Shown: piece by piece, positions 30,585-43,136 of the stretch | Position numbering within the stretch: the stretch's first letter is position 1 | Layout of the letters: each line of letters begins with the position of its first letter | From: Prochlorococcus sp. AG-436-C14 | GTDB taxonomy: Bacteria; Cyanobacteriota; Cyanobacteriia; PCC-6307; Cyanobiaceae | Length of the DNA stretch: 64,000 bases | Direction of reading: 5' to 3' | NCBI GenBank assembly: GCA_003209755.1 | Contig: QCPD01000004.1 | Coordinates: forward strand, 1 to 64,000 | Notes under the pieces: model-generated | The model's database searches: none | Told to the model about the DNA's origin: nothing | The model's input: the letters and a program-made list of their open reading frames with translations, nothing else | Position numbers and translations under genes: made by a program

Positions 30585-31043
30585 ATGGCTAAGCGAGTTC
30601 AAGTTGTTCTAAATGAAGACATAAAAAGTCTTGGCAATGATGGTGACCTTGTTGAGGTTTCTCCTGGTTTTGCAAGAAACTTTTTATTGCCCAACAAAAA
30701 AGCATTACCTGTTACTCCAACTGTTTTAAAACAAGTTGAGCACAGAAGAGCAAAACAAGCAGAAAAAGAAGCTGCAAAAAAACAAGAAGCTATTGATTTC
30801 CAAACAGCTCTAACAACAATTGGAAGATTTACAGTCAAAAAACAGGTAGGAGAAGATGGAGTCTTATTTGGAACTGTGACAAATGGAGATGTAGCAGAAG
30901 TTGTAAAAGAAGCTACCAAAAAGGATATAGATCGCAGAGACATATCTGTCCCTGAGATACATGGTGTTGGGAAATATAAAGTGCAAATCAAACTTCATAA
31001 CGAAGTAAATGCTGAAATAAACCTTGAAGTTGCAAGTTACTAA
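30585..31043 (+). CDS. rplI: 50S ribosomal protein L9
   Basis: A 152-residue large-subunit protein with the elongated two-domain shape of L9. The N-terminal domain ([40 protein letters not shown]) is diagnostic, then comes the long lysine/alanine-rich helix ([18 protein letters not shown]) and a C-terminal globular domain ending in EINLEVASY. It lies 57 bases upstream of dnaB, a pairing (rplI-dnaB) conserved in many bacteria. Confidence 0.98.
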   Translation: MAKRVQVVLNEDIKSLGNDGDLVEVSPGFARNFLLPNKKALPVTPTVLKQVEHRRAKQAEKEAAKKQEAIDFQTALTTIGRFTVKKQVGEDGVLFGTVTNGDVAEVVKEATKKDIDRRDISVPEIHGVGKYKVQIKLHNEVNAEINLEVASY

Positions 31044-31100
31044 TAGTTGCATCTTTACCTGAACAAGCCAAAGTAGGTGTCCTTTTACAACAAGCAATAA

Positions 31101-32519
31101 ATGATAAGCACCCCCTCTTCAAATAACGGGGATTTTTCAAAACAAAGTAGAGATTTTGGAGCTTTTAATAATTCCAAGATTGAACAGCCTCGTTTTGAAG
31201 CTCAACCTGACCAAATCCCACCACAAAATTTGGAAGCTGAAGAATCTGTTCTTGGTGGAATTTTATTGGATCCTGATGCAATAGGACGAATAGCTGATTT
31301 GCTACAAGTTGAAGCTTTTTACACATCTGCTCATAGAGAAATATATAGAACAGCATTAATGCTTCATAGCCAAGGCAAACCTACAGATTTAACAGCAATG
31401 AGCGCTTGGCTTGCCGATACAAATTCTTTAGAAAAAGTGGGAGGCAACAACCGATTAGTTGAACTAGTTGAGCGGGTTACATCTACAGCTTCAATCGAAC
31501 AAGTTGCTAAATTAATCAGCGATAAATTTTTGCGCAGACAATTAATTAAATCTGGAAATGATGTGATCAAATTAGGCTTTGATCAAACCCTTCCAATGGA
31601 AGAAGCCATTGATCAAGCTGAACAAAAGATCTTTGCTATTAGCCAAGAGCAACCATCCAAAGGTTTAACACCTACTGCAGAAATTCTGACAAGTACTTTC
31701 AATGAAATAGAAAGTAGATCACTTGGTACATCAGTGGCAGGCATACCAGTTAATTTTTACGATCTGGATGCAATGACACAAGGACTTCAGAGGAGTGATC
31801 TAATAATTGTTGCAGGAAGACCAGCAATGGGAAAAACTTCAATTGTTCTTAATTTGGCTAAAAACGTAGCGCAACTTCATGACCTACCTGTTTGTATATT
31901 CAGTCTTGAGATGAGTAAAGAGCAACTAACTTACAGACTGCTATCAAGCGAGGTAGGCATTGAAAGTAGTCGACTAAGAACAGGACGTTTGCAACAAGAT
32001 GAATGGCCATTACTCGGTCAAGGTATTAATACACTTGGTCAATTACCAATCTTCATTGACGACAAACCAAATTCCAGTGTTCTTGAAATGAGGTCTTTAT
32101 GTCGTCGCCTAATTGCTGAACAAGGTAAAGACCTGGGACTAATTGTGATTGATTATCTACAACTAATGGAAGGCACTTCGCCCGATAATCGAGTTCAAGA
32201 AATCTCAAGGATTACTCGAGGTCTTAAGGGGATGGCAAGAGAACTTAAAGTCCCTGTAATCGCTTTATCTCAATTAAGTAGAGGAGTTGAATCAAGAACC
32301 AATAAAAGACCAATGCTTAGCGATCTACGCGAATCTGGCTCAATAGAACAGGATGCGGACTTGGTTCTAATGATTTATAGAGATGAGTATTACAATCCAG
32401 AAACAACTGATAGAGGAATTACAGAAGTTATCGTGACAAAACATCGAAATGGACCGGTTGGAACAGTTAAATTACTTTTTGAACCCCAATTTACTAGATT
32501 TAGAAATCTTGCTGCTTAA
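31101..32519 (+). CDS. dnaB: Replicative DNA helicase
   Basis: Hexameric 5'-3' helicase at the replication fork. The N-terminal domain starts after a 35-residue leader with QIPPQNLEAEESVLGGILLDPDA. The RecA-like domain has Walker A GRPAMGKT at 239-246 and Walker B in LGLIVIDYLQLM. DLRESGSIEQDADLVLMIYRDEYY and TKHRNGPVGTVKLLFEPQFTRF follow. The gene is uninterrupted at 472 residues; there is no intein, unlike some cyanobacterial dnaB genes. It follows rplI. Confidence 0.97.
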   Translation: MISTPSSNNGDFSKQSRDFGAFNNSKIEQPRFEAQPDQIPPQNLEAEESVLGGILLDPDAIGRIADLLQVEAFYTSAHREIYRTALMLHSQGKPTDLTAMSAWLADTNSLEKVGGNNRLVELVERVTSTASIEQVAKLISDKFLRRQLIKSGNDVIKLGFDQTLPMEEAIDQAEQKIFAISQEQPSKGLTPTAEILTSTFNEIESRSLGTSVAGIPVNFYDLDAMTQGLQRSDLIIVAGRPAMGKTSIVLNLAKNVAQLHDLPVCIFSLEMSKEQLTYRLLSSEVGIESSRLRTGRLQQDEWPLLGQGINTLGQLPIFIDDKPNSSVLEMRSLCRRLIAEQGKDLGLIVIDYLQLMEGTSPDNRVQEISRITRGLKGMARELKVPVIALSQLSRGVESRTNKRPMLSDLRESGSIEQDADLVLMIYRDEYYNPETTDRGITEVIVTKHRNGPVGTVKLLFEPQFTRFRNLAA

Positions 32520-32553
32520 TTGTTCGAAAATTAAATTCCTAAATGCTTAATTG

Positions 32554-34524
32554 ATGATTACTAAACAATCTTCAAATGAAAGTTTTGACGTAATTGTTGT
32601 AGGAGGTGGTCATGCAGGCTGCGAAGCTGCACTGACTTCAGCAAGATTAGGATTGAATACAGCTTTATTTACACTCAATTTAGATCGAATCGCATGGCAA
32701 CCATGTAACCCAGCAGTAGGGGGACCAGCTAAAAGTCAATTAGTTCATGAAGTTGATGCGCTAGGAGGGATTATTGGAAAATTAGCCGATTTAACAGCTC
32801 TTCAAAAAAGGGTACTTAACTCAAGCAGAGGGCCTGCAGTTCGAGCCTTGAGAGCACAAACAGATAAGCGGTTATATGCACATGAAATGCTAAAAATCCT
32901 TCAAAACACGCAAAATTTAAAAATTAGAGAGGCAATGGTTACTGGGCTAGAAATTGAACATAATCCCAAGCAGAATAAAAAAAACACACCAGAAATTCAA
33001 GAGAGAATTGGATTTATAAAAGGAATTAAAACCTATTTTGGAAGCGTTTTTCATGCAAAAGCAGTTGTACTTACAACAGGAACCTTTTTAGGAGGCAGAA
33101 TTTGGATTGGTAATCAATCAATGAGTGCAGGTCGAGCAGGAGAGCAGGCCTCTGAAGGATTAACTGAAGAATTACAAAAGTTAGGATTTACTACTGATCG
33201 TTTAAAAACAGGAACCCCTGCTCGCGTCGATAGACGAACTATTGATCTTGACTCCCTAGAAGAGCAATTGAGTGATGCTTCAGATAAATTCTTTTCTTTT
33301 GATCCTCTTTCTTGGAAAAGTGGGGAACAAATGAGTTGTCATATCACTCGAACAACGAAAGAAACTCACCAACTTATTAAAAATAATCTTCATTTAACTC
33401 CTATTTATGGAGGTTTTATTGATAGTAAAGGTCCAAGATATTGCCCATCTATTGAAGATAAAATTGTACGTTTTGCAGACAAAGATTCACACCAGATTTT
33501 CTTGGAGCCCGAAGGTAGAGATACTCCAGAAATGTATGTACAGGGTTTCTCAACTGGCCTACCCGAAAACTTACAATTAGAACTTTTAAGAACTCTACCA
33601 GGATTGAAACAATGCGTAATGCTTCGACCTGCTTATGCAGTTGAATATGATTACATACCAGCCACACAATTAGAAGCAACACTAGAAACAAAAAGAATAA
33701 GTGGTTTATTTAGTGCAGGGCAATTAAATGGAACAACAGGATATGAAGAAGCTGCTGCACAAGGTTTAGTAGCAGGTTTAAATGCTGCAAGATTAGTAAA
33801 TAATAAAGAAGGAATTATTTTTGAAAGAGAGAGTAGTTATATCGGAACTATGATTGATGATTTAGTTACAAAAGATTTAAAAGAGCCATATAGAGTCCTA
33901 ACTAGTAGAAGTGAATATAGATTAATTTTAAGAGGTGATAATGCAGATAGGCGATTAACTCCACTAGGTTACAAATTAGGGTTGATTGATGAAAGAAGGT
34001 GGAAAATTTTTAATGCTAAGCAACAATTGATCGATCATGAGAAAGCAAGATTAGAAAAAGAGCGCATTAAAGAAAGTGATAAATGTGCAAAAGAAATATA
34101 TGCCACAACTGGAACATCTATTAAAGGTTCAATAACACTAGCAAATTTTTTGAGAAGAACAAATATTCACTATAAAGACCTAATTAATTATAATTTAGCA
34201 ACCAACAGTATTCCTTTAGATGTTGAAGAAGGAGTTGAAATAGATATTAAATATACCGGTTATTTAGAAAGACAAAAAGCTCAAATAAATCAATTAAAAC
34301 AGCAAAGTAAAAAGTTATTACCAAAAAATTTAAATTACAATGATATAAAAACACTATCTAAAGAAGCGAGAGAAAAATTAACAATTTCTCAGCCAAAAAG
34401 TCTTGGACATGCTGCTCAACTTCCAGGTGTGAGCAAAGCAGATCTCACTGCACTTCTTGTATGGTTAAAAATAGAGCAAATGAAAAAAGCTGAAAGAAAA
34501 GATCCACTGCAAATAACAGGCTGA
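32554..34524 (+). CDS. mnmG: tRNA uridine-5-carboxymethylaminomethyl modification enzyme MnmG (GidA)
   Basis: FAD-dependent enzyme that, with MnmE, modifies wobble U34 of several tRNAs. The FAD-binding motif [12 protein letters not shown] is near residue 15. Family signatures include [47 protein letters not shown], and [26 protein letters not shown] chose ATG at 32554 over the TTG three bases upstream, giving 656 residues. The stop is 5 bases before the next gene, a chorismate-lyase-like protein. Confidence 0.97.
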   Translation: MITKQSSNESFDVIVVGGGHAGCEAALTSARLGLNTALFTLNLDRIAWQPCNPAVGGPAKSQLVHEVDALGGIIGKLADLTALQKRVLNSSRGPAVRALRAQTDKRLYAHEMLKILQNTQNLKIREAMVTGLEIEHNPKQNKKNTPEIQERIGFIKGIKTYFGSVFHAKAVVLTTGTFLGGRIWIGNQSMSAGRAGEQASEGLTEELQKLGFTTDRLKTGTPARVDRRTIDLDSLEEQLSDASDKFFSFDPLSWKSGEQMSCHITRTTKETHQLIKNNLHLTPIYGGFIDSKGPRYCPSIEDKIVRFADKDSHQIFLEPEGRDTPEMYVQGFSTGLPENLQLELLRTLPGLKQCVMLRPAYAVEYDYIPATQLEATLETKRISGLFSAGQLNGTTGYEEAAAQGLVAGLNAARLVNNKEGIIFERESSYIGTMIDDLVTKDLKEPYRVLTSRSEYRLILRGDNADRRLTPLGYKLGLIDERRWKIFNAKQQLIDHEKARLEKERIKESDKCAKEIYATTGTSIKGSITLANFLRRTNIHYKDLINYNLATNSIPLDVEEGVEIDIKYTGYLERQKAQINQLKQQSKKLLPKNLNYNDIKTLSKEAREKLTISQPKSLGHAAQLPGVSKADLTALLVWLKIEQMKKAERKDPLQITG

Positions 34525-34529
34525 TAAAA

Positions 34530-35117
34530 GTGAATTCACATCAATCTCAATTACCCTCCCCAGAAGTGATTTGGAAAGCCTCGAAAGAAAATGTTCTCTC
34601 AGGGAAAGGGAATCATAAACTCTCTGGAGCATGGCAATTAATGCTGTTGGGCGATGGCAGCCCAACAAGGCATCTAAAGCTTTTAACAGGACATGAAGTT
34701 GCCATAAAAGTCATATCTATGGCGATGGAAAATAATAATCAAAATGGAGTTCCAGAAGAAGTCACTGAACTAGAGCCACCTTTGATACGAAGACAAGTTT
34801 GGCTTACATGTGGAGACTTAACCTTGGCATGGGCTGAAAGCTGGTGGAATTATCAAGAAGCAGAAAAGCATCTGCACAATAAAGATCAACCAATATGGAA
34901 AAGCTTGACCCAAGGACGCTCAGAGCTTTTTAGAGAAGTTGACGGATTGGGATTAGTTAATGCAAATTGGCTGAAAGCAGAATTCAATGAAGATGGTCCT
35001 TTTTGGAGTAGGCATTATCGATTTTTTCGTCAACAAAAAGAATTAACTGTAATTAGAGAAGTTTTCAGCCCAAAGCTAGAAAAATGGTTAGGACCAATAC
35101 CAAGAAAGGCTTTTTAA
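34530..35117 (+). CDS. Chorismate lyase-like protein (cyanobacterial UbiC type)
   Basis: A 195-residue protein resembling the cyanobacterial chorismate lyase family (formerly DUF98), which splits chorismate to 4-hydroxybenzoate and pyruvate for plastoquinone synthesis. Visible features are LSGAWQLMLLGDGSPTRHLKLLTG at the start of the fold, the central PLIRRQVWLTCGDLTLAWAESWWN, and a C-terminal FWSRHYRFFRQQKELTVIREVFSPKLEKWLG. The initiator is GTG at 34530, five bases after the mnmG stop. The match is by motif memory; activity is not proven. Confidence 0.7.
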   Translation: MNSHQSQLPSPEVIWKASKENVLSGKGNHKLSGAWQLMLLGDGSPTRHLKLLTGHEVAIKVISMAMENNNQNGVPEEVTELEPPLIRRQVWLTCGDLTLAWAESWWNYQEAEKHLHNKDQPIWKSLTQGRSELFREVDGLGLVNANWLKAEFNEDGPFWSRHYRFFRQQKELTVIREVFSPKLEKWLGPIPRKAF

Positions 35118-35123
35118 TAACAA

Positions 35124-35657
35124 TTAGTATTTTCTTCGACTAGATCTTGGAATGTTTTTTCTTCTTTGAGGAGTTCGTTCATCTAGAAAAGAGTTCTTTA
35201 AATCGGGTGCATCTTGCTTCATTGTATTATCTTTTCTTTCCCACTTATTTAATTTAAAAGATTGATCATCTGGCCATTCATCCAGTTCGTCTGGATTCTT
35301 TCTCCTTCGTTCAATCTGAGGTGGTAAGGCTTTAGGAGCTCTTAAGGAAATAGCACTTAAAGGTCTTTTTATATTGTTTGTGCTTTCTTGCAACGGTTCA
35401 TCATCTAAATCTTCATTATCCAACCAATCGTCATCATCCTCAAAAAACCAATCAATTTTCTCTTCCATCCAACGACCAACTTTTTCGAAATTTGCTGAAG
35501 TCTCTTTATCTTGCCACCCTACCCTTCTTTGCCCAGGGCGATTACCTGCAACGCCATCTACAACCTGTTTTCCAGTTTGTATCCATTTGTCCATTCTACG
35601 ATCAAGGGGTGCTCGAGATCGCTGACGAATTTGATTACGATTGTTAAATGAGCTCAT
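35124..35657 (-). CDS. Hypothetical acidic/basic low-complexity protein
   Basis: A 177-residue, strongly charged protein with no recognised domain. It begins with a basic Arg/Gln-rich segment (NRNQIRQRSRAPLDRRMDKWIQTGKQVVDG). A tryptophan-containing stretch, GRWMEEKIDWFFEDDDDWLDNEDLDDE, follows and is very acidic. The C-terminal half is basic and ends in RSSRRKY. No membrane segment is seen. It converges with the chorismate-lyase-like gene, with stops 6 bases apart. The alternating charge blocks and conserved-looking W residues suggest a disordered protein that might bind nucleic acid or a protein partner; this is inference. Confidence 0.6.
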   Translation of the reverse strand: MSSFNNRNQIRQRSRAPLDRRMDKWIQTGKQVVDGVAGNRPGQRRVGWQDKETSANFEKVGRWMEEKIDWFFEDDDDWLDNEDLDDEPLQESTNNIKRPLSAISLRAPKALPPQIERRRKNPDELDEWPDDQSFKLNKWERKDNTMKQDAPDLKNSFLDERTPQRRKNIPRSSRRKY

Positions 35658-35748
35658 CTTTTAAATTTAACGCTTTCAAACCAACAAGTGAATCACCGTA
35701 AAGATGAAATTATCCACAAATTCAAATAAAAGCCAATTAAAGAAAAAA

Positions 35749-36300
35749 TTATTTCTTACTTCTAGAAAAAGGCTGAAATTCAAGTACGCATTTTTGATCC
35801 CATCGACCGCCAAAATAATTATTACAACAACTGCGGCAGGCAGCGCCTTTAACAATACGTCGATAACTGAACCTTCTTTTACATGAAGGACAAGTTGCCA
35901 CCCATTTGGGGATTCTTTTTGATATGGGGAACGAGTGTCGAACTGTTACTTTGAAATCGTTTTGAGCAGAATTGATCTCTGCCATTCGTTTATGAAAATT
36001 AGACCCATGTGCCTCTTCAACTTTGAGGACAAGATCAATCCAGGCATGAATCATTTCATGGCACAAGGTACTCATCAATGCCTTTTGGGGCAGATTCTCT
36101 AATACTGGTCTAGAAAGAATTATTTCACTAGCTTTAACTCCGAAGAAATTCGTTTTACTTCTATAGATCCCAGCCGTAGTGCGCATGCGGCCATCACTCC
36201 AACGAAGAGAGACTCTGGGAACTTCATTCTCGAGCAAAGAGTTCTGAAAATATTGTCTGTTTAATTCAAGAAATAATGGTAAAACAGGTATTAAAGACAT
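35749..36300 (-). CDS. SprT-like zinc metalloprotease family protein
   Basis: A 183-residue protein of the SprT-like family. The metal-binding HExxH motif is HEMIH (H81, E82, H85) in STLCHEMIHAWIDL, followed by AHGSNFHKRM, where the third ligand would be expected. The C-terminus is a zinc ribbon (CPSCKRRFSYRR...CRSCCNN). SprT-like proteins include DNA-protein crosslink proteases such as SPRTN, but bacterial members are mostly uncharacterised. It is divergent from the next gene, with 118 bases between them. Family call is fairly sure. Confidence 0.8.
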   Translation of the reverse strand: MSLIPVLPLFLELNRQYFQNSLLENEVPRVSLRWSDGRMRTTAGIYRSKTNFFGVKASEIILSRPVLENLPQKALMSTLCHEMIHAWIDLVLKVEEAHGSNFHKRMAEINSAQNDFKVTVRHSFPISKRIPKWVATCPSCKRRFSYRRIVKGAACRSCCNNYFGGRWDQKCVLEFQPFSRSKK

Positions 36301-36418
36301 TGATGCAGAGAACTCGTTAGCATTATTATTCCGATAACATTCTGTCTAACTATCAATAACAAACAAGCTAATCTCATGGCTAATAAGTCAGAATCTTTAA
36401 CTAAACGGAATTAAAAAA

Positions 36419-36841
36419 ATGGATAGTGCTCTTATCAAAGCAATTGGATTAAAAGCTCTCTTGGTTGGAGTTGGCGCACTTCTCCTTTTTTGGACTTTTA
36501 ACGCAATCAAACTCGTCATAAGTGCTAGAGGTATTAATCCTCTTGTGAAAAAGTTTTTTGATCAGATTGCAGCTGGCCGAATAGATGGGGCTTATAGACT
36601 TACTACAAAAGCTTATAAATCACATGTCAATAGACAAGACTTCATCAAATTTTTGGGTAGCTTGCAATTAAATCGATATAGAAACTTGAAGTCAGGGCGA
36701 CCAAGAATAGAAGACAATCAAATAATGCTCACACTCAGCTTGAAATCAGAAGATAAGAAAAATGAAATGCCGCTGGACTTCACTTTTATTAAAATAAACG
36801 AAAATTGGCAAATAGATCGTATTGCGAAAGCCAATACATAA
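36419..36841 (+). CDS. Hypothetical membrane-anchored NTF2-like protein
   Basis: A 140-residue protein with one N-terminal membrane helix (about residues 10-33, LKALLVGVGALLLFWTFNAIKLVI). A domain follows that resembles the NTF2-like/DUF4864 fold: VKKFFDQIAAGRIDGAYRLTTKAYKSHVNRQDFIKFLGSL, then beta-rich sequence ending FTFIKINENWQIDRI. The pattern of a helical hairpin and a closing strand with a tryptophan is common in small cone-shaped NTF2-like domains. No function can be named. It lies 18 bases upstream of ligA on the same strand. Confidence 0.6.
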   Translation: MDSALIKAIGLKALLVGVGALLLFWTFNAIKLVISARGINPLVKKFFDQIAAGRIDGAYRLTTKAYKSHVNRQDFIKFLGSLQLNRYRNLKSGRPRIEDNQIMLTLSLKSEDKKNEMPLDFTFIKINENWQIDRIAKANT

Positions 36842-36856
36842 TGAAGCGAAATGTGA

Positions 36857-38932
<2,076 letters not shown>

Positions 38933-38951
38933 AAATTATTTGAATTTAAAA

Positions 38952-39110
38952 ATGGATAAGAATCTAATCTTTTCTTTAATTAAAACAGAATGTGGACGCA
39001 CAAAATATGAAATGCTTGCCTCTAAAAAAGGTATCTTTAATCGCATAAGACTTTATTGGTTTATTGTATTTGCAGCGATTGAGGATTGGAATTTAAAAAC
39101 TGATGATTAA
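38952..39110 (+). CDS. Short hypothetical protein (52 aa)
   Basis: An ATG-initiated 52-codon frame in the gap between ligA and the convergent TVP38-like gene. It begins MDKNLIFSLIKTECGRTKYEMLASKKG, then has a basic and aromatic segment RIRLYWFIVFAAIEDW that could be a short amphipathic or membrane-associated helix. It ends two bases before the stop of the neighbouring gene on the other strand, so it fills the gap neatly, as real genes do in this genome. I do not recognise it. No strong ribosome-binding sequence is visible. Confidence 0.45.
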   Translation: MDKNLIFSLIKTECGRTKYEMLASKKGIFNRIRLYWFIVFAAIEDWNLKTDD

Positions 39111-39112
39111 TC

Positions 39113-39730
39113 TTATGATTGAGAATCCTGAGTGAGTTTTCTTGTTGAACGTAAAACTAAAATAACAACTAAAATAGTCGATAAAATACTAATTAAGCTC
39201 CAAATAAACGAACTAGTATCAGATCTTCCTGAGAGTACTGCACCAAAATTTGAAACTTTGAGTGCTAAGGAACCTAAGCTGCAATATAAAATTGTGCCAG
39301 GTAATATCCCAATCATTCCAAGAGTAAAATCACGAACTTTTACCTCACTCAAGCCATATGTAAAATTAAGTAAGCCAAATGGAAAAAGAGGAGAAAGTCT
39401 TGTGAGAAGAATGACTTTGAGACCCTCATTTTTAACAGCTTTCTCCATTATTTGAACTTTTGGAAAATTGGAAACCTTTTTTCGAGCCCATTCTTTTAAA
39501 AAAGTTCTCCCTAAATAAAAAGTTAGATGAGCTCCAATAAAAGCTCCCACAAAAACCACCGAACTTCCAAGCCAGGTGCCATAAAGGAAGCCAGACAACA
39601 TGGAAAGCCATGAGCCTGGCAACAAACAAGACACCCAAAAAACATACACCAAAGCAAAAACCAAAATTCCAAAAGGGCTACTTAAAAAAGGAATGAAATT
39701 ATTAACCAGAGTTTCTAAGTTGTTAGACAT
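39113..39730 (-). CDS. TVP38/TMEM64 (DedA-like, VTT domain) membrane protein
   Basis: A 205-residue integral membrane protein of the VTT/SNARE-associated Golgi domain group. The core has LSGFLYGTWLGSSVVFVGAFIGAHLTFYLGR followed by ILLTRLSPLFPFGLLNFTYGLSEVKVRDF, the typical re-entrant-loop signature with its arginine and proline. The C-terminus has two further helices and a basic tail. Related DedA proteins are thought to be lipid or ion transporters; the substrate here is unknown. It sits between valS and ligA on the valS strand. Confidence 0.85.
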   Translation of the reverse strand: MSNNLETLVNNFIPFLSSPFGILVFALVYVFWVSCLLPGSWLSMLSGFLYGTWLGSSVVFVGAFIGAHLTFYLGRTFLKEWARKKVSNFPKVQIMEKAVKNEGLKVILLTRLSPLFPFGLLNFTYGLSEVKVRDFTLGMIGILPGTILYCSLGSLALKVSNFGAVLSGRSDTSSFIWSLISILSTILVVILVLRSTRKLTQDSQS

Positions 39731-39742
39731 AGTTAAGAGAGT

Positions 39743-42544
39743 TCAATCCAATCCCATTAGACGCTCTTTGACTAGACGGACTTGCGCTTCTGACTCCGTT
39801 AAGTTTGCTCTGCATTCCTCAACAACCTCTTTAGGTGCTTTATCAACAAAATTTTTATTTGCTAGACGTCCAGAGAGACTTTCTATTTCCTTTTGTGCTT
39901 TATTTAAATCTTTTTCCAGCCTTGATCGTAAAGAAGCAATATCTATCAATCCTTCAATAGGAAGAACCACTTCTAACTCTCCACTTACACCGGCTAAAGC
40001 TTTCATAGAAGGTAATGATTTTGCTTCCTCTGGAGATAATATTTGGACTTCCTTAGCCTTAGTCAAAACAGCAATATCATTGATTGATGTTTTTAGAGTA
40101 TTTTGCAAGACTTCCTTGCCAGAGACCAACATGACAGGAACTTTTTGAGAGGGTTTCAACCCAGCAACTGCTCTTAGATTGCGAATCAATCTGATAGATG
40201 CAAATAAATCAGAGAAAGAACTCTCTAAATCAATATTCAAGTCTTGTTCATTTAATTTTGGCCAAGGCTGCAAAGCTAGAAATTGATCCTCAGCTAAACC
40301 AGTTAATCCATGCCAAAGCTCCTCTGTTAAATGAGGCATTAGAGGATGAAGCATAATCAAAAGATCACTTAAAACTTTGTATAAGATACTTTTCGCTATT
40401 TTTTGATCTAATAATTCATCAGGAGAAAAATTTTCTGAAGTATTCAATCGACGTTTGATTAGTTCTAAATACCAATCACAAAAATCATTCCAAGCAAATT
40501 CATATAATCCCTTAGCTGCCTCTCCTAAAGCATAATTTTCATATCGATTAACAGTCTCACGATTGACTCGAGCAAGTCTTGATAAAATCCACTTGTCTGA
40601 TAATTGCAACTTCGATAAATCATATTTCTCCAAATTTTCACAATCTTGACCCTCAAGATTGATAAGAGCAAATCTAGTTGCATTCCAAAGCTTATTAGCA
40701 AAATTTCTAGAGGCCTCAACCGTTGCTGAAGTTTGATTTTTACGATCAAAGTCAAGACGTATATCTTGTCCAGCGCCGGCAACTTCACGAACAAGAGCAA
40801 ACCTCAAAGCATCTGTTCCATATCTTTCTATTAGTAATAAAGGATCAATACCATTTCCTGCACTCTTACTCATCTTTCGATTCTGCTCATCTCTAACAAG
40901 TCCATGAATATAAACGTCAGAAAATGGCATCCTCTCCGTAAAGACTCCAGCCATCATTGTCATTCTTGCTACCCAAAAGAAAATAATGTCAAAGCCAGTA
41001 ACTAGTGTATTGGTGGGATACCAACGTTGAAAATCAGGATGAGTTGCATCAGGCCAACCTAATGTGGAGAAAGGCCATAATCCACTAGAGAACCATGTAT
41101 CTAGAACATCTTCATCTTGCTCAATTTTTACTGAATCTCCATATTGTTCACGTGCTAATTTTTTAGCTTCATCTTCGGTTCTAGCGACAATATACGGTGT
41201 TTCATTAACAACTTTATTATCTGTTTGACTAATCACAAACCAAGCCGGAATGCGATGTCCCCACCATAATTGTCTACTAATACACCAATCTCTGATATCA
41301 GTTAACCAATCTAGATAAACTTTTGACCATCTATTTGGAATAAATTTAGGTTGTCCTTTCTCTAAAAATTCAGAACAACTTTTGGCTAAAGGATCCATTT
41401 TGACAAACCACTGAGTTGACAACAATGGCTCTACTGGTACTTTCCCTCTGTCAGAAAAAGGGACACTATGTTTATAAGCTTCTATTTTGGTTAAAAGGCC
41501 AATCTCCTTTAAAGAATCAACAACAGCTTCACGAGCCTCAAAACGATCCAAGCCTTCAAATTGACCTGCATTGTGATTCATTGTTCCTTTTTTAGTCATG
41601 ACTGTTATTTGAGGTAAGTCATGTCTCTGACCTATCTCAAAATCATTAGGATCATGAGCTGGAGTAACTTTGACACATCCAGTTCCAAAATCTTTATCTA
41701 CATGAGGGTCTCCAATAATGGGAATAGTTCTGCCAACTAGAGGCAAAGTAAGTTGCTCCCCTATGAGATCTTTATACCTTTCATCTGATGGGTTCACAGC
41801 AACTGCGACATCACCAAGCATCGTCTCAGGACGTGTAGTCGCTACTTCTAAGTAACTAATTTGTTTCGCACTTGATAGGGATGATGTGACTAACGGATAT
41901 CGAAAATGCCATAGATGTCCATCTACTTCTTTCATTTCAACCTCTAAATCACTCACAGCAGAACCAGAGGCAGGGCACCAATTCACTAAATATTCTCCTC
42001 TATATATCAATCCTTTTTCATATAAACGAACAAATGCCTCGGAAACAGCTTTACTCAGGCCCTCATCCAATGTAAATCTCTCTCTACTCCAATCTACGGA
42101 ATATCCTAAACGCTTTAATTGATCAACAATTCTTCCACCACTTTTTTCTTTCCACTCCCAAGCTTTTTCCAAAAAGGAAGCTCTACCAAGATCACGACGA
42201 TTTTTGCCTTCTTCCTTTAGTTGTCTCTCGAGAATATTTTGAACCGCAATTGAAGCATGGTCTGTTCCTGGAAGACAAAGAACATTCTTTCCTTTTAATC
42301 TCTTATACCTGACAACTGTATCGATTAAGGCAGTATTAAAAGCATGCCCCATATGCAGACTACCTGTGACATTTGGGGGAGGAATAACAACGGAGAACGG
42401 GTCTCCAGGGGCTGATGGATCAGGTTTAAAAACTCCTTTTTCTTCCCAAGCTTTCTGCCAGCGATTTTCAGTACCAACTGGATCATATGTTTTAGGAAGC
42501 CCTGAGGCTTCAAATAATTTTGTAGTTTTTGCCCGCTCGATCAC
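39743..42544 (-). CDS. valS: Valyl-tRNA synthetase
   Basis: Class I aminoacyl-tRNA synthetase charging tRNA-Val. The HIGH-like motif is HMGH in [15 protein letters not shown], and the KMSKS motif is in [13 protein letters not shown]. Between them lies the CP1 editing domain ([18 protein letters not shown]). The C-terminal coiled coil ([40 protein letters not shown]) is characteristic of ValRS. Length of 933 residues is normal for a full enzyme. Its substrate tRNA-Val(UAC) is encoded about 1.2 kb away on the same strand. Confidence 0.98.
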   Translation of the reverse strand: MIERAKTTKLFEASGLPKTYDPVGTENRWQKAWEEKGVFKPDPSAPGDPFSVVIPPPNVTGSLHMGHAFNTALIDTVVRYKRLKGKNVLCLPGTDHASIAVQNILERQLKEEGKNRRDLGRASFLEKAWEWKEKSGGRIVDQLKRLGYSVDWSRERFTLDEGLSKAVSEAFVRLYEKGLIYRGEYLVNWCPASGSAVSDLEVEMKEVDGHLWHFRYPLVTSSLSSAKQISYLEVATTRPETMLGDVAVAVNPSDERYKDLIGEQLTLPLVGRTIPIIGDPHVDKDFGTGCVKVTPAHDPNDFEIGQRHDLPQITVMTKKGTMNHNAGQFEGLDRFEAREAVVDSLKEIGLLTKIEAYKHSVPFSDRGKVPVEPLLSTQWFVKMDPLAKSCSEFLEKGQPKFIPNRWSKVYLDWLTDIRDWCISRQLWWGHRIPAWFVISQTDNKVVNETPYIVARTEDEAKKLAREQYGDSVKIEQDEDVLDTWFSSGLWPFSTLGWPDATHPDFQRWYPTNTLVTGFDIIFFWVARMTMMAGVFTERMPFSDVYIHGLVRDEQNRKMSKSAGNGIDPLLLIERYGTDALRFALVREVAGAGQDIRLDFDRKNQTSATVEASRNFANKLWNATRFALINLEGQDCENLEKYDLSKLQLSDKWILSRLARVNRETVNRYENYALGEAAKGLYEFAWNDFCDWYLELIKRRLNTSENFSPDELLDQKIAKSILYKVLSDLLIMLHPLMPHLTEELWHGLTGLAEDQFLALQPWPKLNEQDLNIDLESSFSDLFASIRLIRNLRAVAGLKPSQKVPVMLVSGKEVLQNTLKTSINDIAVLTKAKEVQILSPEEAKSLPSMKALAGVSGELEVVLPIEGLIDIASLRSRLEKDLNKAQKEIESLSGRLANKNFVDKAPKEVVEECRANLTESEAQVRLVKERLMGLD

Positions 42545-42617
42545 AGAAAAAAAATGTGTTTAATTTAATTTACTCATTCCCGACAAAAGTTTTACATCAT
42601 TCTTGCTTTTCCTAAAT

Positions 42618-43082
42618 TCAAATGTCACTTTTCACGTTCCAAGGAATCGAAACTATTGAGTCATGCCTTTCCCATACAGCCGAAGATAAAGAAACCTTTT
42701 CACTTAAACCAATCTTTTGTAAGGCTTTAACTACATCGTTATCATCAATCTCCTTATCTATAGTGATGGGCATTATCAAAACCTGCGCTTCTGCAGGATC
42801 AGCCATCACATGTAATGACAAATCTTCTAAAGCTCTTTCAAAAAATATTTTTCTCATTCGACTTGTTAAGAGAGAGCCCATAGCTTGCGCAAACAATTCC
42901 AAGCTTTCTTTGTCTCCAGAAAGCCCACAATTTAAACTTAACCAGATTAAAAATTTAACCCAGCTATCCACGCTCCACAGTGGCTGAAAGCTATCTCGCT
43001 TACTATAAATTAATTCCATCAATGCAAATTCAAATGCTTTTGCTTGAATAGAAGTGCGAGATATTTGTTCCATAGAAGACAT
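42618..43082 (-). CDS. Hypothetical protein (154 aa)
   Basis: A soluble-looking protein with no recognised domain. The N-terminal half is helical (AKAFEFALMELIYSKRDSFQPLWSVDSWVKFLIWLSLNCGLSG), and the C-terminal half is mixed and carries SLHVMADPAEAQVLIMPI. I place the start at the ATG at 43082, preceded by GGAG three bases upstream; ATG at 43073 is also possible, and the longest frame uses TTG at 43091. It is divergent from the small gene at 43137 and upstream of valS on the same strand with 73 bases between. It resembles a lineage-conserved hypothetical rather than a known family. Confidence 0.6.
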   Translation of the reverse strand: MSSMEQISRTSIQAKAFEFALMELIYSKRDSFQPLWSVDSWVKFLIWLSLNCGLSGDKESLELFAQAMGSLLTSRMRKIFFERALEDLSLHVMADPAEAQVLIMPITIDKEIDDNDVVKALQKIGLSEKVSLSSAVWERHDSIVSIPWNVKSDI

Positions 43083-43136
43083 TTTCTCCAACTACAGCCA
43101 AACTAGTGTTTATTGTTCATTATCTGTTTATTTGTC

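Noticed and set aside
31101-32519. Intein in dnaB
   Set aside because: The frame has no insertion; helicase motifs follow at normal spacing over 472 residues.
35374-35647. Two overlapping plus-strand frames opposite the charged hypothetical protein at 35124-35657
   Set aside because: They are antisense shadows rich in Ser and Pro; the minus-strand frame is longer and ends cleanly next to its neighbour.
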